From the NCBI RefSeq assembly GCF_026341125.1, contig NZ_JAPEOR010000003.1, forward strand, positions 558,001-622,000: a DNA stretch of 64,000 nt, written 5' to 3'. Of the stretch, positions 27,079 through 34,677 are shown piece after piece (the first letter of the stretch is position 1; the number at the start of each line of letters is the position of its first letter). A program made the position numbers and the translations under genes. The notes beneath the pieces were generated by a model. It was not told the origin of the DNA, searched no databases, and saw nothing but the letters and a program-made list of their open reading frames with translations. The stretch comes from Streptomyces sp. NBC_01142 (GTDB lineage Bacteria; Actinomycetota; Actinomycetes; Streptomycetales; Streptomycetaceae).

Positions 27079-27855
27079 ATGAGGCTACGACGCGCCGCCG
27101 CCGCGGCGGTTCTACCGATCCCCCTGATGTGCGTGTGGATGGCTCCGCCGGCCGCCGCGGCCAGTACGCACACCATCTCCCTGACGGGTCGGTTGTTCGT
27201 GACGAACGGGCCCGGAATCGGGTCAAGTAGATCCTCCCGGACACTCCCGCTGAACATGACGACCGCCCTGAGCCACGACAGACCGCAAAGCACGCTGACC
27301 ACGTCGACGTGCGCGGGCGACGAGAGCCGGGGCGTCCTGACCGTCCACTTCCAGCTCAGGTCCAACGAATCGGTCGTGGTATCACCCAAGCTCCAGCTCT
27401 TCGAGGGGTCGAGCTGCAGCTCCAACGACCTCGACGCAGAGGACGAGGGCATTCAGACAGCCTTCGCCCCCCGCAAGTCCCTGACATGGAGCCTGAAGGC
27501 CAGCAACGACGAGTTCGGGTCCAGCGACTTCACCACGGCGAGCCTCACCCTGAAACACGCCGGCGGCTCAGGCACCGGGATCGGTCGACCGGCTGAACCG
27601 TCGGCCGTGGTCGCCACCAGGTCCGCCGAGGACCCCACTGCCGTGCGTGTGGAGTGGGAGAACCCCGCGACCGACGAGACGAGTGTGCAGATCCGCAACA
27701 CCACCATCAACCAGACCAAGGGCCTGCCCCGGGACGCCACGGCCTTCACCTGGTCCGGCCTGCAGCCGGTCAAACAGTGCTTCCAGGTGCGGGCGGTCAA
27801 CAACGTCGGCGAGTCGGACTGGACACCGGTGAACCCCAAGGGCGAGTGCGCCTGA
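27079..27855 (+). CDS. Secreted protein with fibronectin type III-like domain
   Basis: About 258 residues. The N-terminus from the ATG at 27079 is a classical Sec signal (MRLRRAAAAAVLPIPL, then hydrophobic residues ending APPAAAAS). The mature N-terminal part contains one Cys pair (TCAGDE and SSCSSND) and beta-rich sequence. The C-terminal 90 residues form an Fn3-like domain (PTAVRVEWENPATDETS, FQVRAVNNVGESDW). GAGGT before the ATG supports this start; the frame is open 160 bases further upstream without signal-peptide character. Fn3 modules usually accompany extracellular enzymes, but no catalytic domain is present. Confidence 0.78.
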   Translation: MRLRRAAAAAVLPIPLMCVWMAPPAAAASTHTISLTGRLFVTNGPGIGSSRSSRTLPLNMTTALSHDRPQSTLTTSTCAGDESRGVLTVHFQLRSNESVVVSPKLQLFEGSSCSSNDLDAEDEGIQTAFAPRKSLTWSLKASNDEFGSSDFTTASLTLKHAGGSGTGIGRPAEPSAVVATRSAEDPTAVRVEWENPATDETSVQIRNTTINQTKGLPRDATAFTWSGLQPVKQCFQVRAVNNVGESDWTPVNPKGECA

Positions 27856-27904
27856 CGATGCGGCGGGGAAACCCCGGAGGTCTGGGCTCGGGGAAACGGT
27901 CGCC

Positions 27905-27989
27905 CGCTGTTGTTCCCCACCAGGCCCCAGTCGCCGTCCACCAGCGTCCAGTTCGTCAACAGCTCTTCTGGCGACCACTCTTGCCGCAC
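27905..27989 (-). pseudogene. Transposase N-terminal fragment (DUF4158/Tn3-like)
   Basis: From a GTG at 27989 the minus strand reads VRQEWSPEELLTNWTLVDGD followed by WGLVGNNSG. This resembles the first residues of Streptomyces DUF4158 (Tn3-family) transposases, which begin WSPEEL...W-L---DW-LV-NK-GATRLGF. Similarity stops at GNNSG, so only about 28 residues remain. Confidence 0.45.
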
Positions 27990-28244
27990 GCCCGCCCCTT
28001 TGGCCTCGATCACTCGATCAGACCAACGACGGCTCCCAGGGCAGGGAAACGGGGCCCGCCCGGCTACCCGCGACCTACTTTGCGGCTGGTGTCCGGTCAG
28101 GACTCCGGGGCCGTAATGCGCGCGCACGACCCTGGTGCAGGGCGGTGCCGGCCGGGCGCTCGCGCGCCCCCGGGGTGCCGCCTAGAGTTGCGTACATCGG
28201 ACCAGGACGGTGGCTACCCCTGCCCGTGCCCCTGGGAGGGCCCC
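27990..28244. other. Non-coding spacer
   Basis: No gene, repeat or clear promoter seen. The last 15 bases carry GGGAGGG, a ribosome-binding site for the ferredoxin-like gene. Confidence 0.4.
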
Positions 28245-28580
28245 ATGACCCGCATCTCACTGACGGTCGACGGCACGACGTACGACCGCACGACGTACGA
28301 GAACGAGGCGGAACCTCGTCTTCTCCTTGTCCACCACCTGCGCGATCGCCTGGGTCTCACCGGCACCCCCATCGGATGCGACACCACCGTCTGCGGGACC
28401 TGCGCGGCCCAACGGGACGGTGAGAGCGTCGAGAGCTGCTCAGTCCCGGCCGTCCAGGCCGACGGGGGCAGAGTGACGGCCATCCAGGGCGGCCCGGCCT
28501 CCGGCGCCTCGCACAGCAGCCGCATCCGCGCGACCGGGTTCCCCCCGCCCAGGCCCCCAAGCCGGTGCTTCGCCCGGTGA
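28245..28580 (+). pseudogene. Truncated [2Fe-2S] small subunit of a molybdenum hydroxylase
   Basis: The 111-residue frame begins like CoxS/XdhA-type iron-sulphur subunits (MTRISLTVDG, LLLVHHLRDRLGLTGTPIGC). It has the first cluster ligands C-x4-C-x2-C...C (CDTTVCGTC, then ESC). Similarity runs to about VQADGGRVTAIQG; the second, four-Cys helical cluster domain is missing and is replaced by unrelated sequence (GPASGASHSS onward). The medium FAD and large molybdopterin subunits normally following are absent, while XdhC is still next door. A deletion has removed the enzyme core, so this product is unlikely to work. Confidence 0.7.
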
Positions 28581-28643
28581 CCGCCGAGCACCTGCGTCAC
28601 CGTGACAGGGAGCGCCCGGCGGCGGTGGTGGGAGGCGTGGCCG

Positions 28644-29756
28644 ATGCGTGAGATTCTTCCTGCGCTGAGCCGCTGGTACGCATCGGGAAGCCCCTTCGGG
28701 CTCGCCACGGTCGTCGCGGTCAGCCGCAGTGCGCCGCGCGGCCCCGGGGCGGCGATGGCGGTGGGCCCGGGCGACCAGGTCGTGGGCAGCGTCTCCGGCG
28801 GCTGCGTCGAGGGCGCCGTTTTCGAACTGGCCAAGGAAGTCGTGGAGAGCGGTCGGGCACAGTTGCGGACCTTCGGCTACAGCGACGAGGACGCGTTCGC
28901 CGTCGGCCTCACCTGCGGCGGCGAAATCACGCTCCTCGTACGCTCCGTGTCGGCCGCGGCCGACGTCTCCTTCGGCGAGGTCGCCGCGTCGGTCGCCGAG
29001 CACCGTCCCGTGGTGGTGGCGACCGTGATCGACGGCCCTGCCCCGTGCGGTGCGACGCTGGCCGTATGGCCGGACGCGGTGTCCGGCTCACTGGGATCGA
29101 GCGGCCTCGACGCGGCGGTCACCGCCGACGCGCGCGGCGAGTTGGAGCAAGGGGCGACGGGCCTGCGTCACTACGGGCCGCACGGCGAGCGGCGCGAGGA
29201 CGACGTCACGGTGTTCCTGGAATCCTTCGCCCCGCCGCCGCGGATGCTGGTCTTCGGCGCGATCGACTTCGCCGCGGCGGTGGCCCGGATCGGCGCGTTC
29301 CTCGGCTACCGGGTGACCGTGTGCGACGCGCGCCCGGTCTTCGCCGACCCGCGGCGCTTCCCGGACGGGGCCGAGGTGGTGGTCGACTGGCCGCACCGGT
29401 ACCTGCGCGGCACGGAGGTCGACGGGAAGACCGTGATGTGCGTGCTCACCCACGATCCGAAGTTCGACGTTCCGCTGCTCGAGGTCGCCCTGCGTTCCCC
29501 GGCGGCGTACATCGGTGTGATGGGCAGCCGCCGCACGCACGAGGACCGGCTCGAGCGGCTGCGGGAGAGAGGACTCGACGAGGCGGAGCTGGCGCGGTTG
29601 CGGTCCCCCATCGGCCTCGACCTCGGCGCCCGCACCCCCGAGGAGGTGGCCGTCTCGATCGCGGCGGAAATCGTCGCGCTGCGCTGGGGCGGCAGCGGCA
29701 GCCCGCTGGCGGACACCTCCGGGGCGATCCATCCACCGCGACTCAGGCCCGTGTGA
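28644..29756 (+). CDS. XdhC/CoxI family molybdenum-cofactor insertion protein
   Basis: Accessory protein that loads and sulphurates the molybdenum cofactor of xanthine-dehydrogenase/CO-dehydrogenase-type enzymes. The 370 residues show the N-terminal XdhC domain (SPFGLATVVAVSRSAPRGPG, VSGGCVEGAVFELA, GLTCGGEI with the conserved Cys) and the C-terminal Rossmann domain (RMLVFGAIDFAAAVARIGAF, VMCVLTHDPKFDVPLLEVAL, YIGVMGSRRTHEDR). ATG at 28644 follows GGAGG. Its usual partner subunits are gone except for the truncated small subunit upstream, so it is orphaned here. Confidence 0.92.
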   Translation: MREILPALSRWYASGSPFGLATVVAVSRSAPRGPGAAMAVGPGDQVVGSVSGGCVEGAVFELAKEVVESGRAQLRTFGYSDEDAFAVGLTCGGEITLLVRSVSAAADVSFGEVAASVAEHRPVVVATVIDGPAPCGATLAVWPDAVSGSLGSSGLDAAVTADARGELEQGATGLRHYGPHGERREDDVTVFLESFAPPPRMLVFGAIDFAAAVARIGAFLGYRVTVCDARPVFADPRRFPDGAEVVVDWPHRYLRGTEVDGKTVMCVLTHDPKFDVPLLEVALRSPAAYIGVMGSRRTHEDRLERLRERGLDEAELARLRSPIGLDLGARTPEEVAVSIAAEIVALRWGGSGSPLADTSGAIHPPRLRPV

Positions 29757-29766
29757 GCCGTACTGA

Positions 29767-30462
29767 CCGGCCCGGTCCGGCCGCGACGACAGCATCACGC
29801 CGATCATGTTCGTGTTCCTGTTCACGTATGTCTTCGGCGGGCAGATGGCGGGCTCTCCCCAGCAATACCTCCAGTACGCCCTCGCCGGAATCATCGTCCA
29901 GAACGCGCTTTTCATGAGCATGTACACCGCCATGTCGCTGAACACCGACCTCACCAAGGGCGTCTTCGACCGACTGCGGAGTCTGCCCATCGCCCGGTCG
30001 GCTCCACTGTTCGGGCGGATCACTGCCGACCTTGCCAAGCAGCTCTGGGCGATGCTCCTGATGATCGGACTCGGCCTTCTGCTGGGGTTCCGGGTCACCG
30101 GCGGTCTTGCCGGCTTCCTCGGCGGGATCCTGCTGATGCTGACCTTCGCCGCCGCCGTGTCGTGGACGGCGGTGCTGATCGGAATGCTGGCGGGCGACGC
30201 CGAGAAGGTGCAGGTCTTCGCGTTCACGCTGATCTTCCCGATCACCTTCACCAGCAGCGCCTTCGTCCAGGTCGACACCATGCCGGGCTGGCTGCAGGCA
30301 TGGGTCGGCGTCAACCCCGTCACGCATCCGTCGGACGCCTTCCGCGGGCTTCTGCTCGGCACTCCCGCGGGCGAGCCGATTGTGTGGTCCCTGGTGTGGG
30401 CGGCGGGTATCGCGGTGGTCTTCATACCGCCGGCGATGCGGGCGTACCGCTCCAGGGGCTGA
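29767..30462 (+). pseudogene. 5'-truncated ABC-2 type (DrrB-like) permease
   Basis: The frame opens after a TGA at 29764 and similarity starts at once at DDSITPIMFVFLFTYVFGG, which in intact DrrB-type permeases lies about 40-50 residues into the protein. From there all remaining features are intact: QYALAGIIVQNALFMSMYTA, TDLTKGVFDRLRSLPIARS and FVQVDTMPGWLQAWVGVNPV. The first in-frame ATG (29806) would begin inside the first membrane segment. The cytoplasmic N-terminus, promoter and partner ATPase (DrrA-like) are missing, consistent with a deletion ending beside xdhC. Confidence 0.75.
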
Positions 30463-31028
30463 CGGGGCGCGGGGACCGAGGACGTCGGTTGTCGCCGACC
30501 GACACCGGCCACTGGGAGCCCCTGTGGTGGCCACCGGGTGGCCGCACCCCACCGCAGCGGCAGTGCACACACCGCGACCGGGCAGCTGAACGGGCTGCCC
30601 GCGGGCCGGAGTTCACGGCGCGCCTGGTCGACCTTGAACACGGTCACCGGACCCGGCCGCTGATTCGCCGCGAAGAGTCCGACTTTCCTGCGCGGCGGAC
30701 GTGCCCGCCGGGTGCCCGCCGTGGGAGCGCGGGAGAAGTTGCGGGCACAGAAACAGGTGCAGAAATGGGCGGAAACGTGTGGTGAAGCATCTCCGGACCA
30801 GGCACGAAGCGAAAAATACATGCCGTGCACATCCGTTCGCATTGTGCTACTGTCGATCTCAGTTGCAGTTGTGGTTCCCAAAACTTCAAGTGCTCTCGCT
30901 GGTTCTGTGTATCCGGTGGGCGCACTTTTTTATTTCCGGTGCAGTTTTCCGGATGGGGCAATCATTACGGCGACGCGGGGGTTCGCACAGTGCGGACTCC
31001 CCGGGCTCTGCCCCGAAGGAGATATGAC
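30463..31028 (+). promoter_or_regulatory. Long leader region of cspA
   Basis: 566 bases without a gene. A plausible -10 TACTGT lies at 30848-30853 with a weak -35; a start near 30860 would give an untranslated leader of about 170 bases, usual for cold-shock genes. The 3' part folds around CGCACAGTGCG (about 30976), and the ribosome-binding site GAAGGAGAT precedes the start. The first 350 bases show nothing recognisable. Confidence 0.5.
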
Positions 31029-31232
31029 ATGGCTACTGGCACCGTGAAGTGGTTCAACGCGGAAAAGGGTTTCGGCTTCATCGAGCAGGAGGGTGGCGGT
31101 CCTGACGTGTTCGCCCACTACTCGAACATCGCCGCCCAGGGCTTCCGTGAGCTGCAGGAAGGCCAGAAGGTGAACTTCGACGTCACGCAGGGCCAGAAGG
31201 GCCCGCAGGCGGAGAACATCACCCCCGCCTGA
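31029..31232 (+). CDS. cspA: Cold-shock protein (CspA family)
   Basis: A 67-residue single-stranded nucleic-acid-binding OB-fold protein. RNP-1 (KGFGFIEQ) and RNP-2 (VFAHYS) are intact and the start [14 protein letters not shown] is canonical. It acts as an RNA chaperone at low temperature. A strong terminator follows and the helicase gene lies 222 bases downstream, an arrangement conserved in Streptomyces. A second, nearly identical copy is at 61.8 kb. Confidence 0.97.
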   Translation: MATGTVKWFNAEKGFGFIEQEGGGPDVFAHYSNIAAQGFRELQEGQKVNFDVTQGQKGPQAENITPA

Positions 31233-31250
31233 CGCTGAGGCGTACGGCGC

Positions 31251-31295
31251 AGCTGGGGCCCGCACCATCGCGTGCGGGCCCCAGCTCGTTGCTTT
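31251..31295 (+). terminator. Intrinsic terminator after cspA
   Basis: AGCTGGGGCCCGCAC (31251-31265) and GTGCGGGCCCCAGCT (31272-31286) form a perfect 15-bp stem with a 6-nt loop, followed by a T-rich tail (CGTTGCTTTTC). It would end most cspA transcripts before the helicase gene. Confidence 0.9.
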
Positions 31296-31419
31296 TCTTG
31301 TTCAGTTTTCCTGATCCGGTATCTCAGCCGCCGCCGTTGTCTGCCGCAGCCCGGATTCGTTTTCGTCTTTTCTTCGGCTCGTTCCTGCGATTCTCTGCGC
31401 TGTTCAGTGCTGCCGGGAA

Positions 31420-31446
31420 TTCCTCGATACGTGCCGCATCGAGGAA
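31420..31446 (+). promoter_or_regulatory. Hairpin burying the helicase ribosome-binding site
   Basis: TTCCTCGAT (31420-31428) pairs perfectly with ATCGAGGAA (31438-31446) over a 9-nt loop. The second arm contains GAGGAA of the Shine-Dalgarno sequence (31441-31448) for the ATG at 31455. The fold would hinder initiation unless melted, remodelled or bound by a protein such as Csp. Confidence 0.65.
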
Positions 31447-31454
31447 GGTTCTGC

Positions 31455-33002
31455 ATGAACCGTAATGCCCGCACGAACGACCGCTACTCCCGCTCCCGTA
31501 CGGGCGGTTCCGCCGGCTCTGCAGGCTCTGGGGGTTCCGGCCGGGACGGCCGCTTCCGCTCGCAGGCGACGGGCCGGCCGGCCGGTTCGGGCCGTTCCGG
31601 CGGCTACGGGCGCCGTCCCGCCGCGGTGCAGGGCGAGTTCGCGCTCCCCAAGACGATCACTCCGGGCCTGCCCGCCGTCGAGGCGTTCGCCGATCTCGAC
31701 ATGCCCGCCCCGCTGCTGGCGGCGCTCAGCGCCGAGGGTGTGACCGTGCCGTTCCCGATCCAGGCGGCGACTCTGCCGAACTCGCTGGCCGGCCGTGACG
31801 TCCTGGGCCGCGGACGCACCGGATCGGGCAAGACCCTCGCCTTCGGCCTGGCGCTGCTGGCCCGCACCGCCGGACAGCGCGCCGAGCCCCGCCAGCCGCT
31901 GGCGCTGGTCCTTGTCCCCACCCGGGAGCTGGCCCAGCAGGTCACCGACGCACTCACCCCCTACGCCCGGTCGCTGAGGCTGCGGCTTGCCACCGTCGTC
32001 GGCGGGATGTCCATCGGCCGGCAGGCCGGCGCCCTGCGCGGCGGCGCCGAAGTCGTCGTGGCCACCCCCGGACGGCTCAAGGACCTCATCGAGCGCGGCG
32101 ACTGCCGCCTGGACCGGGTCGCGATCACCGTCCTGGACGAGGCCGACCAGATGGCCGACATGGGCTTCATGCCCCAGGTCACCGCGCTCCTGGACCAGGT
32201 ACGCCCCGAGGGCCAGCGGATGCTGTTCTCCGCCACCCTGGACCGCAACGTCGACCTCCTGGTCCGCCGCTACCTGCACGACCCCGTCGTCCACTCCGTC
32301 GACCCCTCCGCCGGCGCGGTCACCACGATGGAACACCACGTACTGCACGTCCACGGCGCCGACAAGCACGCCACCACCACCGAGATCGCCGCCCGCGACG
32401 GCCGCGTGATCATGTTCCTGGACACCAAGCACGCCGTCGACCGGCTCACCCAGGACCTGCTCAACAGCGGCGTACGCGCCGCCGCACTGCACGGCGGCAA
32501 GTCCCAGCCCCAGCGCACCCGCACCCTGGCCCAGTTCAAGACCGGCCACGTCACCGTCCTGGTCGCCACCAACGTCGCCGCCCGCGGCATCCACGTCGAC
32601 AACCTCGACCTCGTCGTCAACGTCGACCCGCCCAGCGACCACAAGGACTACCTCCACCGCGGCGGCCGCACCGCCCGCGCCGGCGAGTCCGGCAGCGTCG
32701 TCACCCTGGTCCTGCCCAACCAGCGCCGCGACATGGCACGCCTGATGGCCGACGCCGGCATCACCCCGCAGACCACCCAGGTCCGCTCCGGCGAGGCCGA
32801 ACTCAACCGCATCACCGGCGCCCAGGCACCCACCGGCATCCCCGTCACCATCACCGCACCCGTCACCGAACGCCCCAAGCGCAGCACCACCTCAACCCGC
32901 GGCCGACGCAGCCGCCCCGCCCAGGCCCGACGCAACAACGCCGCACCCCAGACACGCACCGCCACCTCACAGCGGTCCTCGTCGATGGGCAGCGCCGCCT
33001 AA
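31455..33002 (+). CDS. DEAD-box ATP-dependent RNA helicase
   Basis: A 515-residue RNA helicase. After a Gly/Ser/Arg-rich N-terminal tail (about 60 residues) come the motifs in order: Q-motif region (VPFPIQAATLP), Walker A GRTGSGKT, Ia PTRELAQQ, ATPGRL, Walker B DEAD with QMADMGF, SAT, then the second RecA domain with VIMFLDTKHAVDRL, VLVATNVAARGIHV and HRGGRTARAGESG. A basic, Ser/Thr/Arg-rich C-tail follows. Neighbouring cspA suggests a cold-shock role in unwinding structured mRNA. Confidence 0.95.
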   Translation: MNRNARTNDRYSRSRTGGSAGSAGSGGSGRDGRFRSQATGRPAGSGRSGGYGRRPAAVQGEFALPKTITPGLPAVEAFADLDMPAPLLAALSAEGVTVPFPIQAATLPNSLAGRDVLGRGRTGSGKTLAFGLALLARTAGQRAEPRQPLALVLVPTRELAQQVTDALTPYARSLRLRLATVVGGMSIGRQAGALRGGAEVVVATPGRLKDLIERGDCRLDRVAITVLDEADQMADMGFMPQVTALLDQVRPEGQRMLFSATLDRNVDLLVRRYLHDPVVHSVDPSAGAVTTMEHHVLHVHGADKHATTTEIAARDGRVIMFLDTKHAVDRLTQDLLNSGVRAAALHGGKSQPQRTRTLAQFKTGHVTVLVATNVAARGIHVDNLDLVVNVDPPSDHKDYLHRGGRTARAGESGSVVTLVLPNQRRDMARLMADAGITPQTTQVRSGEAELNRITGAQAPTGIPVTITAPVTERPKRSTTSTRGRRSRPAQARRNNAAPQTRTATSQRSSSMGSAA

Positions 33003-33066
33003 CCGCCCACACCGTGCTCACCCGTGATCGAGTTCTCGCTCTCCACCCAACCCTGCTGAGGTCACC

Positions 33067-33303
33067 ATGCGTTGCGTCATTGCCCGCTTCCCCTTCGACC
33101 TCGTCAAGGCTGACGTGGAGCAGTCGATGAAGGGCATCAAGCCCGAACCCGTCACGGGTGAGTCCGTGATCATCGGCCGCCGTACCTTTCCCGTCAAGCA
33201 GGTGGGAGAAGCCATCACCAGGCAGGACCGCCGCGACTTCTCCGCCGGTGAGGTGACCAGGGCACTGACGCGCCTCGGCTTTACGTGCCGGGACGGGCAG
33301 TGA
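33067..33303 (+). CDS. SCO5918-family protein
   Basis: A 78-residue protein starting MRCVIARFPFDLVKADVEQS, with GESVIIGRRTFPVKQVGE and RQDRRDFSAGEVTRAL. I recognise it as the small protein that follows the cspA/DEAD-box helicase pair in Streptomyces genomes. Its function is unknown; strong synteny suggests it works with the helicase. The start follows CTGAGGTCACC, a fair ribosome-binding site. Confidence 0.85.
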   Translation: MRCVIARFPFDLVKADVEQSMKGIKPEPVTGESVIIGRRTFPVKQVGEAITRQDRRDFSAGEVTRALTRLGFTCRDGQ

Positions 33304-33422
33304 GCCGGTCCTCGGCAGCCCAGGGCGAATAACCGCTGAACGCCCCATTGCTGTACGCCCCCGCGAAACGCCGCAGTTGGTACGGCTCCGAGTTCGTCCG
33401 ACGACAGCCCAGGACGAGCCCC

Positions 33423-33450
33423 GCATTACCTTCTATAGTGGAAGTAATGC
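33423..33450 (+). promoter_or_regulatory. Promoter flanked by inverted repeat upstream of the caspase operon
   Basis: GCATTAC (33423-33429) and GTAATGC (33444-33450) are perfect 7-bp arms around a -10-like TATAGT (33434-33439). A bound dimeric repressor would cover the promoter. No regulator gene lies next to the operon. The ATG of the first gene is 55 bases downstream. Confidence 0.55.
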
Positions 33451-33504
33451 CTCCAACCGGCCTGCTGATGCACGTGGCCGGTGCGTGCGCAAGCGGGAGG
33501 ATCA

Positions 33505-34677
33505 ATGGCCGGTTTCACGATCCACCTCGATGAGAGTGCCGGCCCTCCCTGCACCCACGCAATGATCATTGGGGTGGGCAAGTACCCCCATCTTGCCGGG
33601 GGAGAGGCGCCCGCGGCCAACCCCGACGGGATGAAGCAACTCTCCTCGCCGCCCCTCTCGGCCCGCGCGTTCGCGACGTGGCTGCTGGCCGAATACGACC
33701 ACCCGCAGAAGCCGTTGGGCAGCCTCGCCCTGCTGCTCAGTGAGAACGAGCCTGTTCCGTTTCTGAATCCGAAGACGGGGACCGCTCACCACGTCGAAGT
33801 TGCCACCATCGACAACATCTTCACGGCGGTCAAGGAGTGGAGGCGTCGCGGCCACAGTCACGACGACAACCGGCTCGTCTTCTACTTCTGCGGCCACGGC
33901 GTCTCACAGGGAGACGACATGTCGCTCCTCGCTGCCGACGTCTTCGCCGACGAGGACAACCCGCTCAACGGCGCACTGGATTTCAGGGAGCTGATGAATG
34001 GGCTGAAGAAATGCAGAGCCGTCGAGCAGGTGTTCTTCGTGGATGCCTGCCGGGCGAACTCCGACGTTCTCATCGAGGAGTTCGGCAGCTTCGCGGGCCA
34101 GGTACCGCTCGCGGCGGGGAACCGCCCGAAGGAGTTCCCCAGACGGCTGCACATTCCCTACTACGCCACGTTGGACGGGGAACGGTCCCATGCGCGTCAC
34201 GGCCAGGTCAGCCTGTTCACGGAGGCACTGCTCAAGAGTCTGAGAGGACCCGGCAGCGAGAACACCGGTCGTGGCTGGCGGATCATCACATCCCGTCTGC
34301 ACGAGGCGATCGATCACTTCATGAAGCAGCCTCGGTTCGCCGGTGCGATGTCCGGCGTCCAGGTGCCCACGGTGGGCGAGTTGCCCGTTTTCGACCTTCA
34401 TCACCTGCCGGGCCTTCCCGTCGTCCCTGTCCATGTGGGCTGCTCGCCGCCCGAGGACAACGCGGTCGCCGAATTCACCTGTCGACAGCCGTGGCGCGAA
34501 GAACTACGGCGCACGGCGGCCGAAGTCGATGACGAGGATCCGAACCGCGAGTGGTCTCTCGAGCTGACGTTCGGGGACTACGACTTCGAGGCGAAGGTCG
34601 GCGCTCAGGATGTGCGGACCGCCGCGTCGGCCGAGGTGCGCCCTCCCTTCCGCTTCATCGAACTGGGCAAGCCATGA
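33505..34677 (+). CDS. Caspase-like (peptidase C14) family protein
   Basis: A 390-residue protein whose first 270 residues form a caspase-fold domain. The strand-1 segment HAMIIGVGKYPHLAGG is followed by the catalytic His in LVFYFCGHGVSQGDDMSL (near residue 139) and the catalytic Cys in VEQVFFVDACRANSD (near residue 180), the usual His-Cys dyad. IPYYATLDGERSHARHGQVS resembles the later core strand. The last 90 residues are beta-rich (EWSLELTFGDYDFEAKV) and look like an effector-associated or PEGA-like module. ATG at 33505 follows GGGAGG. No signal peptide or transmembrane segment. The stop overlaps the next start (ATGA). Such proteases in bacteria are often death effectors in defence systems. 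Confidence 0.87.
   Translation: MAGFTIHLDESAGPPCTHAMIIGVGKYPHLAGGEAPAANPDGMKQLSSPPLSARAFATWLLAEYDHPQKPLGSLALLLSENEPVPFLNPKTGTAHHVEVATIDNIFTAVKEWRRRGHSHDDNRLVFYFCGHGVSQGDDMSLLAADVFADEDNPLNGALDFRELMNGLKKCRAVEQVFFVDACRANSDVLIEEFGSFAGQVPLAAGNRPKEFPRRLHIPYYATLDGERSHARHGQVSLFTEALLKSLRGPGSENTGRGWRIITSRLHEAIDHFMKQPRFAGAMSGVQVPTVGELPVFDLHHLPGLPVVPVHVGCSPPEDNAVAEFTCRQPWREELRRTAAEVDDEDPNREWSLELTFGDYDFEAKVGAQDVRTAASAEVRPPFRFIELGKP

Noticed and set aside
33032..33066. Separate promoter for the SCO5918-family gene
   Set aside because: Only a short spacer with a ribosome-binding site is visible; co-transcription with the helicase is simpler.
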